From NCBI GenBank assembly GCA_902805475.1, contig CADCSX010000010.1, positions 1,645,001-1,709,000 on the forward strand: a DNA stretch of 64,000 nt, written 5' to 3'. Position numbers and translations under genes: made by a program. Positions 32,201-43,804 of the stretch are shown in pieces. The notes under the pieces were generated by a model. It was not told the DNA's origin. It saw nothing but the letters and a program-made list of their open reading frames with translations, and made no database searches. Origin of the DNA: Entonaema liquescens. Lineage: Eukaryota; Ascomycota; Sordariomycetes; Xylariales; Xylariaceae. How positions within the stretch are numbered: the first letter of the stretch is position 1; each line of letters opens with the position of its first letter.

Positions 32201-34888
32201 ATGGAGACGACACTTCCGCTTCCTTTTCTCATATCTGTACCTGTCCCTCCTAGCTGGGCTTCAGGCGAGGAAGGGCATGGTCTAAACCAAGAAGAAGTAT
32301 CATGTCTTGGTTGTGTCTTCTTCGAAGTGACTCAACAGAACTTCGAGGAGCTTCTTAATAACCTAACCCAGCATCATGCTGCACTTCATACCTTCTTCGA
32401 CGCCACTGGCCTTGAGTCGAAAGACGATATCGTTACATTACTAGACCACGGTGCACGAAAGGTTTTCGTTCAACCGGAAAGGTTACCGGAATTCGCTGAG
32501 TTTGGCAGACGAGTGGCTCCGGCGATAACCAACCTGAACCAGGTATCGTATGGAACACAATACGGATTACTCCTCAAGGACTTTGACCAACGGAACTGCG
32601 ATGTAGCTGGTTTCATGGAGTCCAGCAAGGCTACTAAGATGCCTCCCTTATACATCAAGCCCATTCAAGATACCACCTATGAACATTTTGTTGACATATG
32701 TTCACAGTTATCCGCCATTCCCATCATCCCGTCTACGGAACTAACAACCAAGAAAGAAGAGACGGGTAAGAAGATTTTTGTGGCAAAACTATTTTCCGCA
32801 GCGTGGAAGTCGGATAGGCCAGATAAACTTTTGCCTACGGTTGTCTGTGACGAAGGAGGAATTGCGCTTGGTTTGGTGTATAGCAGCGAGGAAAGCATTG
32901 CTGAGTCGCTAAGGACTAAGACAGGTGTTTACCAGAGCCGGAAACGGGGCCTCTGGTATAAGGGCGCTACATCTGGTGATACCCAGGAATTAGTAAGGAT
33001 ATCCTTGGACTGTGATAACGATGCTTTAAGATTCGTTGTCAGACAAACAGGAAGATTCTGTCATCTTGAACAATATGGATGCTTTGGCGAGTTAAAGGGA
33101 ATCTCGAAACTCGAGCAAACTTTACTGTCAAGAAAGCAGTCAGCCCCCGAAGGTTCATATACGAAACGACTTTTCTCGGACGAGAAGCTGCTTCGTGCCA
33201 AGATAATGGAAGAGGCTGAAGAACTGTGCGACGCGAAGACTCAGGAAGAAGTTGCATTCGAGGCAGCCGACCTGATTTATTTCGCCTTAACCAAAGCTAT
33301 TAGCGCTGGAGTAAGACTGTCAGACATCGAGAAGAACCTCGATGCCAAGAGCTTAAAGGTCAAAAGAAGACCAGGGAATGCGAAGGGTCAGTGGGCTCAG
33401 AAAGAGGGTATCACGAACGGTACTGCGGAGAAAGCCAAGGAGGCTGCAAGAGAGTCTGTGACGCCATTAACATCTGCACCTGCTACTGCGGCCCATACCG
33501 CACTAGATGCTGACCGAATTACTCTGAAGCGGGTAGATGCCAGCAAGGTCGGCACAGACGAAGTTCTAGAGGCACTGAAGAGACCATCCCAGAAGTCGGC
33601 GGATGCGATCTTGAATATCGTTACTCCTATTATCAGTGATATTCGAAAGAATGGAGATAAGGCCCTGCTCTCTTATACTCACAAGTTCGAGAAGGCAACC
33701 TCTTTAACTTCGCCTGTTCTCAAAGCCCCATTCCCTCAGTCTCTTATGAATCTCCCGCCTGAAACCATCAAAGCTATTGACGTCTCCTTCGAGAATATCC
33801 GCAAATTCCACGCTGCCCAACAAGAACAACCGCTTAAGGTCGAAACTATGCCGGGAGTCGTCTGCAGCAGGTTCTCCAGGCCTATCGAACGAGTTGGTCT
33901 TTATGTGCCCGGCGGAACCGCAGTCTTGCCTAGCACTGCACTCATGCTTGGTGTACCTGCCAGGGTTGCCGGCTGCAAGAAGATTGTCATCGCATCTCCA
34001 CCACGTTCTGACGGTAGCATTACGCCAGAAATTGTATACGCCGCTCACAAGGTCGGCGCCGAAAGTATTGTCCTAGCTGGTGGCGCTCAAGCTGTTGCAG
34101 CAATGGCCTATGGTACTGAAAGCGTTAGCAAGGTAGACAAGATTCTCGGTCCCGGAAACCAGTTCGTAACTGCTGCCAAGATGTTTGTCAGCAACGACAC
34201 CAACGCTGGTGTTAGTATTGACATGCCGGCCGGACCGTCTGAAGTACTTGTAGTCGCGGATAAGGATGCCAACCCGGCTTTCGTCGCTTCGGATTTGTTA
34301 TCCCAAGCCGAACACGGAGTGGATAGCCAAGTTATCCTAATCGCGATTGATCTCAATGAAGAGCAATTGCAAGCGATCGAAGAAGAGGTTCACAAGCAAG
34401 CTATGGCTTTGCCGCGAGTCGATATTGTCAGAGGTGCAATTAGCCACTCTGTTACATTTGTTGTTAAAGACGTGGAAGAGGCGATGAGGATTAGCAACGA
34501 ATACGGCCCGGAGCATTTGATCTTACAGCTTAACAACGCCGAGCAGGTAGTGGATCAGGTCATGAATGCAGGTAGTGTGTTTATCGGACAGTGGACGCCC
34601 GAGAGCGTGGGTGACTACTCTGCCGGTGTCAACCACTCATTACGTGAGTCATCTTTCCCCTCCAACGCATGAATAGTGAACTAATATATGGTAGCTACAT
34701 ATGGTTATGCCAAGCAATACTCGGGAGTAAACCTCGGCTCGTTCCTCAAGCATATCACAAGCTCAAACTTAACTGCTGAAGGCCTTAGAAATGTAGGAGA
34801 TGCAGTTATGCAGCTGGCCAAGGTGGAAGAGCTTGAAGCCCACAGGAGAGCCGTGAGCATCCGTCTCAGTACCTTGAACGGATCTTAG
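32201..34888 (+). CDS. HIS4: Trifunctional histidine biosynthesis protein (cyclohydrolase / pyrophosphohydrolase / histidinol dehydrogenase)
   Basis: Two exons (32201-34643, 34695-34888) with a 51-bp GT-AG intron give 878 codons plus stop. It carries three steps of histidine synthesis in the cytosol. The phosphoribosyl-AMP cyclohydrolase segment (about residues 220-310) has GLVYSSEESIAESLRTKTGV and YQSRKRGLWYKGATSGD. The phosphoribosyl-ATP pyrophosphohydrolase segment (about 315-400) has KIMEEAEELCDA and FEAADLIYFALTKAI. The C-terminal histidinol dehydrogenase (about 440-870) has GLYVPGGTAVLPSTALML, KILGPGNQFVTAAK, DMPAGPSEVLVVAD and LLSQAEHGVDSQ. The intron joins GVNHSL to PTYGYAKQYSGVN, the family's conserved end. 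The start at 32201 is preferred over an in-frame ATG at 32162, because it has a better context and removes an atypical 13-residue extension. The equivalent in Neurospora is his-3. Confidence 0.96.
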
Positions 34889-35588
34889 ATATAAACTAGG
34901 CCTTATTGGAGTATTAGGGTGTTGGTTTTGCTATAAAAAGGTAGCTAATGCTAAGTGCCATCTATCGGGTTTCGAACATTATAAGTCCAAACTAAAATTA
35001 ATGGTATAAGGAGTCAGTTGTTATCTAGTACCAGTGCGGTCTTCCCACTACGGTGTGAGGGTGGTGAATTAAGCAGTCAAAATGGGGTATGTGGGCAGGT
35101 TGAGTGAGAATCATATAACTCAGGAGTCAGAGTACGGGGTGTTCATGCTGAAGAAAGAAATCATAAATATACGGGGCTGATAGTTGGTGGCGATATTACA
35201 AAAGGTTAAATAGACTATGGTATCCTTAGTCTAATATCGTCTCATACTGATTGTGATATGCGCTGTGATAAGTCAACTTAAGAGGCAACACTTCAAGGCA
35301 AATCATGATTACAGGAAAGACAAGGTGCTACAATATGCGATATAACATGTCTACAACTTAGCCATACACTGGTGTTTATAGACGGTTTACGTACTATATA
35401 GAAGTAGGTAAATTCATCTTACCAACGTTCAAAACATAATTGGATTATCATATTCTTCTTTTTTCAATTCATCGTGTCGAAAGTTATTCGATACTATTAA
35501 GCTCATATACACTTCGTTCGGTCTACTCAACACCGGAAATAGCAATGCATCGCGCCGATTACGTCAACTGGGTTACGCCAGTCCGAAA
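34889..35588. other. Intergenic between convergent HIS4 and GUP1
   Basis: Spacer of 700 bp, moderately A+T-rich. No gene, RNA or repeat recognised. Confidence 0.5.
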
Positions 35589-37690
35589 TTAACATCTTAG
35601 GTTGATCCCATGTCTCGCCTCCGATTCTCTGAGTTCGAACATGACCTGTGTGCCCATAAAGAATACTCCACAAGCACCCAGGAGGAACACGAATCCTGTA
35701 GCGTGCGGTGTTAAACGTGGATTGTAAATAATAGAAAGGGGCGAGTAGACTTACCAGAAAAGTCCCTGAAGATGCCGGCGATAATACTCTTAAGTCCATC
35801 TATACCAACGGCAAATCCGACCAGATTTGCCATCATCATCATGAAAATATTCCCTACGGCTCCTATGCAACAGATCATGCGGTATGCTGTAGGTCTAGTT
35901 TCCCAAGCACGTTTCGGGAACAGGAACCCAGCTGCCATCTCGGGTAGCATGAAGAAGACGACGAGCCAACCCCAGATCAGTAGATTCATCTGGATATCGT
36001 GCCATAGGGCGACGAATGTGAATACGAGCACGTACGTGAGGATAGACCGTGCGGCATCGCGGGGCGTGCGGAAACTGGACCCACCAAGTGGCATATATAT
36101 GTACCGGAGGGACCAACGGTAGAAGCTGCGGTGCCAGCTGCGCCAGAATGCGAGTGTGCTCCAATTATCGCTGACACAACGAATCATATTCTCAGGTGGG
36201 TCTATGCCGTCGACCAGGGACCAGAGCCGGAAGAATCGCCAAGGAAGTAGCAGCTTCAACCAGATCAGATGCAGGTTGAAATAGCTAAGTAAACTGAGCT
36301 GCGCCGCTGTATACTCACCCCATACAGGGTTTGCTTTCGAGATGGCTTGAACGTAGTCGTAGTGCAGGATCACTTCCATGAAAAGTAAAGTCAGGGCAAA
36401 GCGTATCCCGTAACGTATGGTGCGCCCCGTTTCGATGCTGGCGGGTCTATATCGCAGCTGCGATATGAAGTCGTTGAATGTGATTATCGGACCGGTTAGG
36501 TACAAAGGAGCGTAGATAACATATGCGATATAGTTCCTAAACGAGAAGTCTTTGGCTTGCGCCGGAATGGATACACGGTCTCGCTCGCTAAGAGCAGATG
36601 GGTCGATCTGCTTCTTCTTGGGGGTATCAGTATACCATCAATAGGTTTAAGTAGTCTTATATATCAAGACTCACCTCTATAGGGCTGTAACTTCTACGAT
36701 CCAAGCTCCAATAATAATCTAAATTGAAACTAATTAATCGCAAGACAGTGATATTAAAGAGAATCTCCCATCGGCCCATGAGACCGCCGTAGCTGTCGAG
36801 CCATCTACCCCACGCCACCGGCCCTTCGTGAAGAAGGGAAGGTGTGCCGGGTGGACCGACGATCATTGTAGCAATATCACCGAACCTGAATCCATTGAAT
36901 ATGTCATTCGCGAAGAGAATACCGACGTTGAAGACCCACGAAGCCACTGGAATATACTTCCGGGGCAAAGCTGTCGCAACTTGGTAGTTCAAATAGAGGA
37001 TCAGAAGAATCTTGAAGACTGAAATTCCGTGTAGCGCAGTAAGGTATATCAGCGCAAAGCCGAAGTCAAACGAAGCCCGCTGATTCAGCCTTTGATCCGC
37101 CTCTTCTGGTGTTGGTCGCGCCGATTGTCCTGCCGATTTAATCGGGTATACGATCGCATTATACAGCCGACGTAGGAGGGGGTGGAAAATGAGGAGCGCG
37201 ACCATATAGGGGATATTACTCCGAAAAGTCCGGTATTGTGCATCCGACGCATCCTCCACGCTGTCAGTGAACGCTATCTCCAGAATTGGGGATCGCCTAC
37301 AATTTTGCGCCCAGGAATCCACCCTGGCGAGAGCAGATTCTCATATTTCTTATATTTATGATCCGTCGCTGTAGAGCTAGTCAGCTTATATACCGAGGGT
37401 AGATCGACCGGTTCGTGCAAGTCGCATTACATACTTCTTGAAGCGTCATAAGCCACCCAGAACATGTACGGCATGACGAAGGAGAGGAGGATATAATATA
37501 GATAGAATTCGGGTGTCTTCCATCGTGAAGGCTTCCCTCGACTTCTCCATTCTGCCGCACGTTCTTTGCTAGCAGCTACATCATTCCGGGCTTCTATAAC
37601 AGTCTGATAAGGCGTAGAGGACGGGTTCGTAAAGCGAGTGTCGAGAGTATCAAGATTGTAAATCGAGCGAATGGAAGAAAGGATACCCAT
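35589..37690 (-). CDS. GUP1: MBOAT-family acyltransferase Gup1 (GPI-anchor remodelling / glycerol uptake protein)
   Basis: Five exons on the minus strand: 37690-37435, 37368-37301, 37253-36675, 36616-35755 and 35695-35589, joined by GT-AG introns of 47-66 bp, giving 623 codons plus stop. Gup1 is an ER membrane-bound O-acyltransferase that remodels GPI-anchor lipids, first named from a glycerol-uptake phenotype. Family markers are KTPEFYLYYILLSFVMPYMF, KYENLLSPGWIPGRKIDASD, YYWSLDRRSYSPIEKKQ, APLYLTGPIITFNDF, the catalytic region FWRSWHRSFYRW (His463) and FVALWHDIQMNLLIWGW (His507). About 10-12 hydrophobic segments are visible. The 47-bp intron ending GTGGAG was chosen because it gives GRKIDASDAQYRTF, the conserved sequence. 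Exon 2 has only 68 bp. The phase of all joins is consistent. Confidence 0.93.
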
Positions 37691-38299
37691 GTTGCGAAAA
37701 GGTCAGGCGGATATGCCTAGAGCAGTATAAGCTAACAAAAATACATAAAGAGAATTAAAACTCTCAATGTCGACAATATATGCACCTGGGCATTACGGAA
37801 TATTAAAGACGGATGTGCAATGAAGTCAGCCTAGGTTACGTTGTAGTTGGTGTGCAACGAGTTATGCATGTAGAACAATTCGCGATACGAAATTCAAGGG
37901 TCTGGATTTCCAGTGGGTCCAGGGGAACGCGACCGCGGGTTGCATTGAACTTTAAAGTGGAGATTATGCCCGTGATGGACCGTGATGGACCGTGATGCTT
38001 CGCTTCCATGTGAGGAAGATAGGGAAGTACCTTCGTATAGATTACATAAGTCGGTGAGGATATACAAACAGTCCGCCACTCGGTGATCTTGTAATGCCGC
38101 TTTTAAATACTATTCCATCATTTACACAATATATTTATCTTAACACAATATATAGCAACCCTAAAATATTGAGGCAATCTTTAACAAGAAAGCGGTCCCG
38201 TTTGTCACCAGAGGACAGATCCGGAGCTCAACCCCGGCCGGAACCGTTATCAATTAGCGGCTGTCCCGGTAAATCCTCTTGGCCTAACCTGGCATAGCG
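37691..38299. other. Divergent intergenic region
   Basis: Between the starts of GUP1 and the F-box-like gene. It contains a near-direct duplication of CCGTGATGGAC around 37971-37992. No gene recognised. Confidence 0.5.
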
Positions 38300-39109
38300 A
38301 TGGGAAAGTTCGGGAGTAGATCTATTGCACTTCGTCGAAAGACACCATCAATAAAATATTCCCCAACGAAATATTGGAATGGGCCGTTCCGTTTTTTTGA
38401 CCTTCCACCCGAGCTCAGAGACACAATCCTTAAGCTCATTCTGCTCGACTGGGATTCCACTAGCAAAGATGCTGTCCGCCTTTTTCTTACAAACAAACGA
38501 ATATACACAGAAGCCGCTTCAATATTCTACTATGAAGTCCTGCTCGATAACCTGCACTTGAAAGGGATCGCCGATCCGTTTCTGGCTGGATCACTCACTG
38601 CGGTAACTCCTCGGCTTCACGTTCGAAATCTAATTATCAGGTTCTTAATGGAGGAACAAATGTATCTGTTCGGCGAGGCGTATGGAACGGCCCTACGAGA
38701 AATGGCGTCGAGAGGGAAACTCCATAGCCTTCGACTTGAAATCGGAAGTCGATTTCCATGCTACGAGTTTTGGGGCTACGAAGACGAACTGTTTGTATAC
38801 GATGATATTCACATCGTGGCTGGAAAGGGAAAGGGAACGGTGATAAAGGCGCCTCTATTTGTCACCAAAGAGCCGTTCCAGAACTTTCTCATATTTCTTG
38901 AGGAATCCAAAATTCCCAAGATATCGTTATTCGTCGATGCTGAGGACCATTCCAAATTCTGGTGTTTATTCCATCGCAGCCACAAGTCTGGTAAAAAGTG
39001 CGATGGCGAGTGGAAAGGTAACGCAAGGGTACTAAAGATCCATTGGTCAAACTTGGTCAAAGCTCTTAAGGGAGCTGAAGCTGTAGCACCAGTACAGAAA
39101 GATTGTTGA
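38300..39109 (+). CDS. F-box-like protein of unknown target
   Basis: Single exon of 269 codons. After a basic 30-residue N-terminus comes FFDLPPELRDTILKLILLDW, an F-box-like start of the kind common in fungal proteins (LPxELRxxI). The helical segment DAVRLFLTNKRIYTEAASIFYYE follows, with the typical hydrophobic spacing. The rest, including LRLEIGSRFPCYEFWGYE and EPFQNFLIFLEESKIPKISL, resembles the C-terminal part of lineage-expanded fungal F-box proteins but has no recognised repeat domain. F-box proteins act as substrate adaptors of SCF ubiquitin ligases; binding to SKP1 is not shown here. The gene is divergent from GUP1 and lies about 600 bp before the A+T element. Confidence 0.7.
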   Translation: MGKFGSRSIALRRKTPSIKYSPTKYWNGPFRFFDLPPELRDTILKLILLDWDSTSKDAVRLFLTNKRIYTEAASIFYYEVLLDNLHLKGIADPFLAGSLTAVTPRLHVRNLIIRFLMEEQMYLFGEAYGTALREMASRGKLHSLRLEIGSRFPCYEFWGYEDELFVYDDIHIVAGKGKGTVIKAPLFVTKEPFQNFLIFLEESKIPKISLFVDAEDHSKFWCLFHRSHKSGKKCDGEWKGNARVLKIHWSNLVKALKGAEAVAPVQKDC

Positions 39110-39700
39110 CACTCGACAACTGCTATGTCGGCTCACTAAGCTTAGTTTTACTCTGTGCTACTAGACTAGCAAGAGTAGGGCCATTAATTATCGCCTGGGC
39201 TACAGGCAATTCTGTTTATGCTATAGATTGCCAAGCACGGTGTAGGAAGTACCATCGGCCCGTGGTTACATCGTTGAAAGAAGATTCAAGTGCCTAGGTA
39301 ATATTATGATGCTATGATAGGCCATGAAAAATGAGCATATGTCTTCGTGTGGTTCGATATATACCGACGAAAATGTCAGACTAATTACTAGACTTATAAT
39401 ACAGATTAAACTAGAGAGGCTGTTTACGTAGGTAGCGGTCAAACAAATTGATATGGCTAGCATATCATTAATCGTTTAAATTTAGAAACGAATCGTTCTC
39501 ATTGTTTCTCAACACCGAAATACGATAACTGAGTCAGCTATCTGTTACGTTTACCGCACTGTCCGACATTATCGCAACTGCCGATCTACCTCGTTATCTT
39601 TTGGATTTCCTTATGATTTCCCATATAAATTTATGTCTGTCCGGGTATTCGCGGAGTACCTTCTTAGCTTCCTGACCAAATTGGAGCACCCCACCGTAAC
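39110..39700. other. Intergenic, up to the A+T element
   Basis: Nothing recognised. The last six bases (39695-39700, CGTAAC) are the left direct repeat of the element that follows. Confidence 0.5.
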
Positions 39701-40776
39701 TACGGTTGAGCAGGGCTCACACTCGGAAAAAACCTGAAAATGTCAATGCGCATACCCCTCTGCTTGTAAAGCGAAAGAATTGAGTGAACTATGGATTTAA
39801 AGCGTATTATGGGTTAAACGGGGTAGAAAAAACTTTAAAACTTTTATTTTATTTTATTTTATTTTAAAAAATAATAATATTATAATAAATTAATTAATAT
39901 TTTTATATAATTTAAATTATATAAATTTATAATATTTTTAAATTAATTATTAATTAAATAATATATATAATTATATAATTTAAAATAAATTAATTTAAAA
40001 TAAAATTAATAAAAAATTAATATATTTATTATAATTTAATAAAATTAATATAATAATATTTTTTAATTAAATAAATAAAATAATTATTAATATTATAATT
40101 AAATTAAAAATAAAATTTAATTATAATATATTTAATTATAATAAATATAATATTTTTATTAATAAAATATTATAATATATTAAAAATTATAATATTATTA
40201 TATAATATATTATAAATATATAAAAAAATAAAAATTTTAAAAATTATTATATTAATTTTAAATAATAATATTATTATTATATATTTATAAAATTATAATA
40301 ATTAAATAATATTTTATAAATATAATATTAAATTTTTATTTTATAATTATTATTAATAAATTATATAAATTATAAAATTTTTACATTTTAAAAATATAAA
40401 TATATAAATTAATAATATATATAAAATTATAAATATTAATAATTTAAATTAAAATTAAAATTTATTAAAATAAATTAATAAATAATTAATAAATAATTTA
40501 ATATAATAAAAATTATAAATTTTATTTTTATAATTTTAATAATATATAAAAATAATATATATAATATTTATTATAATAAATAAAATTTAAAATATTATAT
40601 TAATATATTATAAATTTTTATTTATTTTATAATAAAATAATAAATAATTATATAATAATTATATAATAATTATTTATTATTTTATTATTTTATTATAAAA
40701 TAAATAAAAATAATTTAAATATAATTTTAATTTATTAAATAATTTTTAATTATAATATATTTAATAATAATATTTT

Positions 40777-41025
40777 TAAAATAAATAAAATAAATAAAAT
40801 AAATAAAATAAATAAAATAAATAAAATAAATAAAATAAATAAAATAAATAAAATAAATAAAATAAATAAAATAAATAAAATAAATAAAATAAATAAAATA
40901 AATAAAATAAATAAAATAAATAAAATAAATAAAATAAATAAAATAAATAAAATAAATAAAATAAATAAAATAAATAAAATAAATAAAATAAATAAAATAA
41001 ATAAAATAAATAAAATAAATAAAAT
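40777..41025. repeat. 9-bp A+T minisatellite, about 27 copies
   Basis: A continuous array of TAAATAAAA units, without any visible variant across about 248 bp, at the right edge of the A+T core. The regular open frame across it (Tyr-Phe-Ile repeated) is a by-product of the 9-bp period and is not a gene. Confidence 0.95.
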
Positions 41026-41040
41026 ATTTTTTTTTACTAA

Positions 41041-41052
41041 GTCCGATCGGAC
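41041..41052. repeat. 12-bp perfect palindrome GTCCGATCGGAC
   Basis: It lies at the point where ordinary sequence resumes after the A+T core, inside the right arm of the element. It could be a protein-binding site of the element or coincidence. Confidence 0.6.
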
Positions 41053-41232
41053 CTACCCTGTAAAATATAAGTGGGGTTGCAGCTTCTTTATGCTTATAGC
41101 GCAATTTCTTAATGCACATTATGTATTAAACCCTCTTTCACCCCTTGCGATTTCTATTCCCACACTCTTACTCCTAAGTGTGGCCCTATCAATTTTAGTG
41201 TTTTTTCCGAGTGTGAGCCCTGCTCAACCGTA

Positions 41233-41573
41233 CGTAACGTTAGATCCGGGTATCACAGATCTTCTCCAGGAAAGTCCTTGGCTCTTAGCTCTAGCTTCCA
41301 ATTGGCAACTCAACCCGTATTTTTAGAAATTGGTGGCATATTATTGGATCATGATTTCTTCCAACAACTTTCAACTAATTGAAAGCTCACGTTTTCTTTC
41401 CGACGGCTATGCCGTTCAGCTGGGCCAAGTTCAAAGTAATAAAGTGTACGGCCTCGGGGAACATTCATTCCTATTGATATGAATTTTCTTTCGTCTTTAG
41501 GCTCTTTGTCGTTTACTTTCACTATCCCCTTATCCATATCCATTCGTATCCCTTATCGAGTCTTACACACACA
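41233..41573. promoter_or_regulatory. Short upstream region of the L-serine dehydratase gene
   Basis: Only 341 bp separate the element's right end from the serine dehydratase start codon, so the promoter is confined to this stretch or reaches into the element. No specific site recognised. Confidence 0.5.
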
Positions 41574-43804
41574 ATGAATCGCGCAACGGTGAAGCAACTT
41601 TGCCTGCTTCGCGGTGCTGTAAGCGTAGCATCACGGCGGGCGGCAAGCAGATGGCGACCTAGTGTGGTTGAGACGAAGCAGTATGGATGGAGACAAGCAA
41701 TAGGGAGTACATCAGGTCTAATACAGACCCGACATCTTAGCACAGCGCCATCAAGCTCAGAAGGAAATGACGATACGCAGTCAGGCACATATAGCGAAGC
41801 CGATCATGAGCATGCAGTCATTTCAACTTTTGATCTCTTCTCAATTGGCATTGGACCTTCGTCGTCACATACAGTTGGGCCGATGCGTGCCGGCGGCATC
41901 TTTGTCGCTGATCTGGCTGAGGCTGGTTTGTTAAACAAAGTGCACAAGATACGCATATCTATATATGGTAGTCTTGCACTTACGGGCGAGGGCCAGTATG
42001 TTGACTTCCTGTTTTCTATTCAGTTATTCAGTTGCCCTCTGCATTGTAAAACCAGGGGTTACTAACACTGATCTTGGATAGCATGACACCTTCCGCGCTA
42101 CTTCTAGGCTTAGAGAGCGCGGACGTAGAGACTATCGACACATCTTATGTACCTACTCGCTTTACTCAGATCAAGGAAAGTAAGAAGTTATTCCTAGGTC
42201 ACGGTCTCGCAGAGGGTAAAGGCAAAGAAATTGACTTCGACTATGAGCGTGACTTCAAATGGGAATGGGGCAAGAAACTACCCCTACATAGCAATGGGAT
42301 GCGTTTCATGGTATTCGATGATCAAGGCATGCTTCTGGCAACCAACGACTTCTTCAGCGTGGGCGGAGGTTTCGTTGTTAACGGTGCCCTATCAACAGCA
42401 GCTACTGCCGCTGCAGCAAGCCAAGTTGCTGACCAGTCCCCGGCTGATACCAAAGACCTCCAAACGGAAAGTACTAGTCGACACCCGGCTGACCTGGCGG
42501 AGAATTTATTTTATAAGGAGATCAGACGAGCGGATGCGGCAGGAGATCGCAGAACCGGCTTTGAGGTCAAAGCCCTCGAAGGTGACACTGCCGATGAGTC
42601 GAAGGCCGTGACTAGTCCGGAGGCAGCCCCTGCAAGCTCTCCCGTCTCACCAGCAGCATCAGGATCTGAAGCTGTCGGTACTGAGGCAACCTCGCAGCAA
42701 CCTCGCTATCCATTCCGTGACGCTCGCAGCCTATTAGCACTGTGTCATAAGCATAATCTGACTATCGCGCAATTGGTGTACGAAAATGAGAAGAGTCATG
42801 GCTACACAGACGACGAGATTTACAAGAAAGTGATGAGCATCTGGGAAGTCATGGATAATAGCATATTAGAAGGCGTCCAAGCTCCCGCCGATACCACCTT
42901 GCCGGGCTCACTCAAACTACACAGGCGGGCGCCGGGGTTGTATAAACGACTGACAAGAGGTCTCTATCCTTCTCATACTCAAACCCCAAGCACAACGGAT
43001 CAGCAGGGTCAATTGTCTCCTCCGAATAATGACAATGGCAAGGCATCCTCTGCCTCTACGAGTATATCCATATCGCCAAAGTCAAAAGCGCTAGGGTTGG
43101 GAAGCATTACTAAGAAAGGCCCTAAACGCATGGTCGGTTCTATCTACCATCCAGTCATGCCGTCGCCTCCACGTCGCACCACATTCCCTGCTATGGACTA
43201 TTTAACCGTCTACGCAATTGCGGTTAATGAGACTAATGCGGCCGGCGGTCGTATCGTGACAGCACCAACTAACGGTGCTGCGGGTATTATCCCGGCTGTT
43301 CTCAAGTATACGGTCGAGTTTATTAGCGATGATCCGGAGCGCGACGTGCTCACTTTTCTCTTAACAGCTGCGGCAATCGGTATGCTATATAAGCGCGGCG
43401 CCACTATCTCAGCGGCCGAGGGAGGCTGCATGGCTGAGGTCGGCGTGGCCTGTTCGATGGCAGCTGGGGCCTTCGCAGCTTGCATGGGTGCTAGCCCAGA
43501 GACGATCGAACAAGCAGCTGAGATCGGTATTGAGCACAACCTCGGTTTGACTTGCGATCCTATTGGTGGTTTAGTTCAAGCTCCGTGCATCGAGCGTAAT
43601 GCTCTAGGCGCTATTAAGGCCATATCGAGCGCGAACCTAGCCCTCAGCAGCGAAGCCAGCGCTTCAAAGGTCAGACTTGATGATGCTATTCGTGCTATGC
43701 GTGTTACCGCTCAAGGGATGCGCAACGAATTCAAGGAGACGAGTCTCAGCGGATTAGCTACTAGCGTGCCACTTAACATCCCAGTCAGTGTACCTGATTG
43801 CTGA
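41574..43804 (+). CDS. L-serine ammonia-lyase (serine dehydratase), iron-sulfur type, probably mitochondrial
   Basis: Two exons (41574-41995, 42082-43804) with a GT-AG intron (GTATGT donor) joining TGEG to HMTPSALLLG give 714 codons plus stop. It converts L-serine to pyruvate and ammonia using a [4Fe-4S] cluster. The first 60 residues are Arg/Ser/Ala-rich with few acidic residues, like a mitochondrial presequence. The small domain starts at ISTFDLFSIGIGPSSSHTVG and the catalytic domain at YLTVYAIAVNETNAAGGRIV. Family Cys motifs are EGGCMAEVGVACSMAAGAF and GLTCDPIGGLVQAPCIERNA. The protein ends with Cys714 after SVPLNIPVSVPD, as in bacterial type-2 enzymes, where the last Cys contacts the cluster. 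It is longer than bacterial SdaA (about 455) because of Ser/Pro/Ala-rich inserts at about residues 245-370. Confidence 0.93.

Larger units (their letters stand above)
39701..41232. mobile_element. Inverted-repeat-bounded element with G+C-free core
   Basis: Perfect 33-bp inverted repeats start TACGGTTGAGCAGGGC (39701-39733 and 41200-41232). A 6-bp direct repeat CGTAAC lies immediately outside on both sides (39695-39700 and 41233-41238). Alternatively the outermost TA of each repeat is a Tc1/mariner-type TA target duplication and the repeats are 31 bp. Inside the arms, 39734-39841 and 41037-41199 keep ordinary composition. Between them, 39842-41036 is A/T with one C only. No transposase frame remains. 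Total length 1532 bp. Best read as a heavily RIP-mutated DNA transposon, or as a transposon end pair around A+T satellite; the family cannot be assigned. Confidence 0.8.

Noticed and set aside
40727..41119. 130-codon frame with repeated Tyr-Phe-Ile
   Set aside because: Produced by the 9-bp A/T minisatellite; no start context and no other sequence character.
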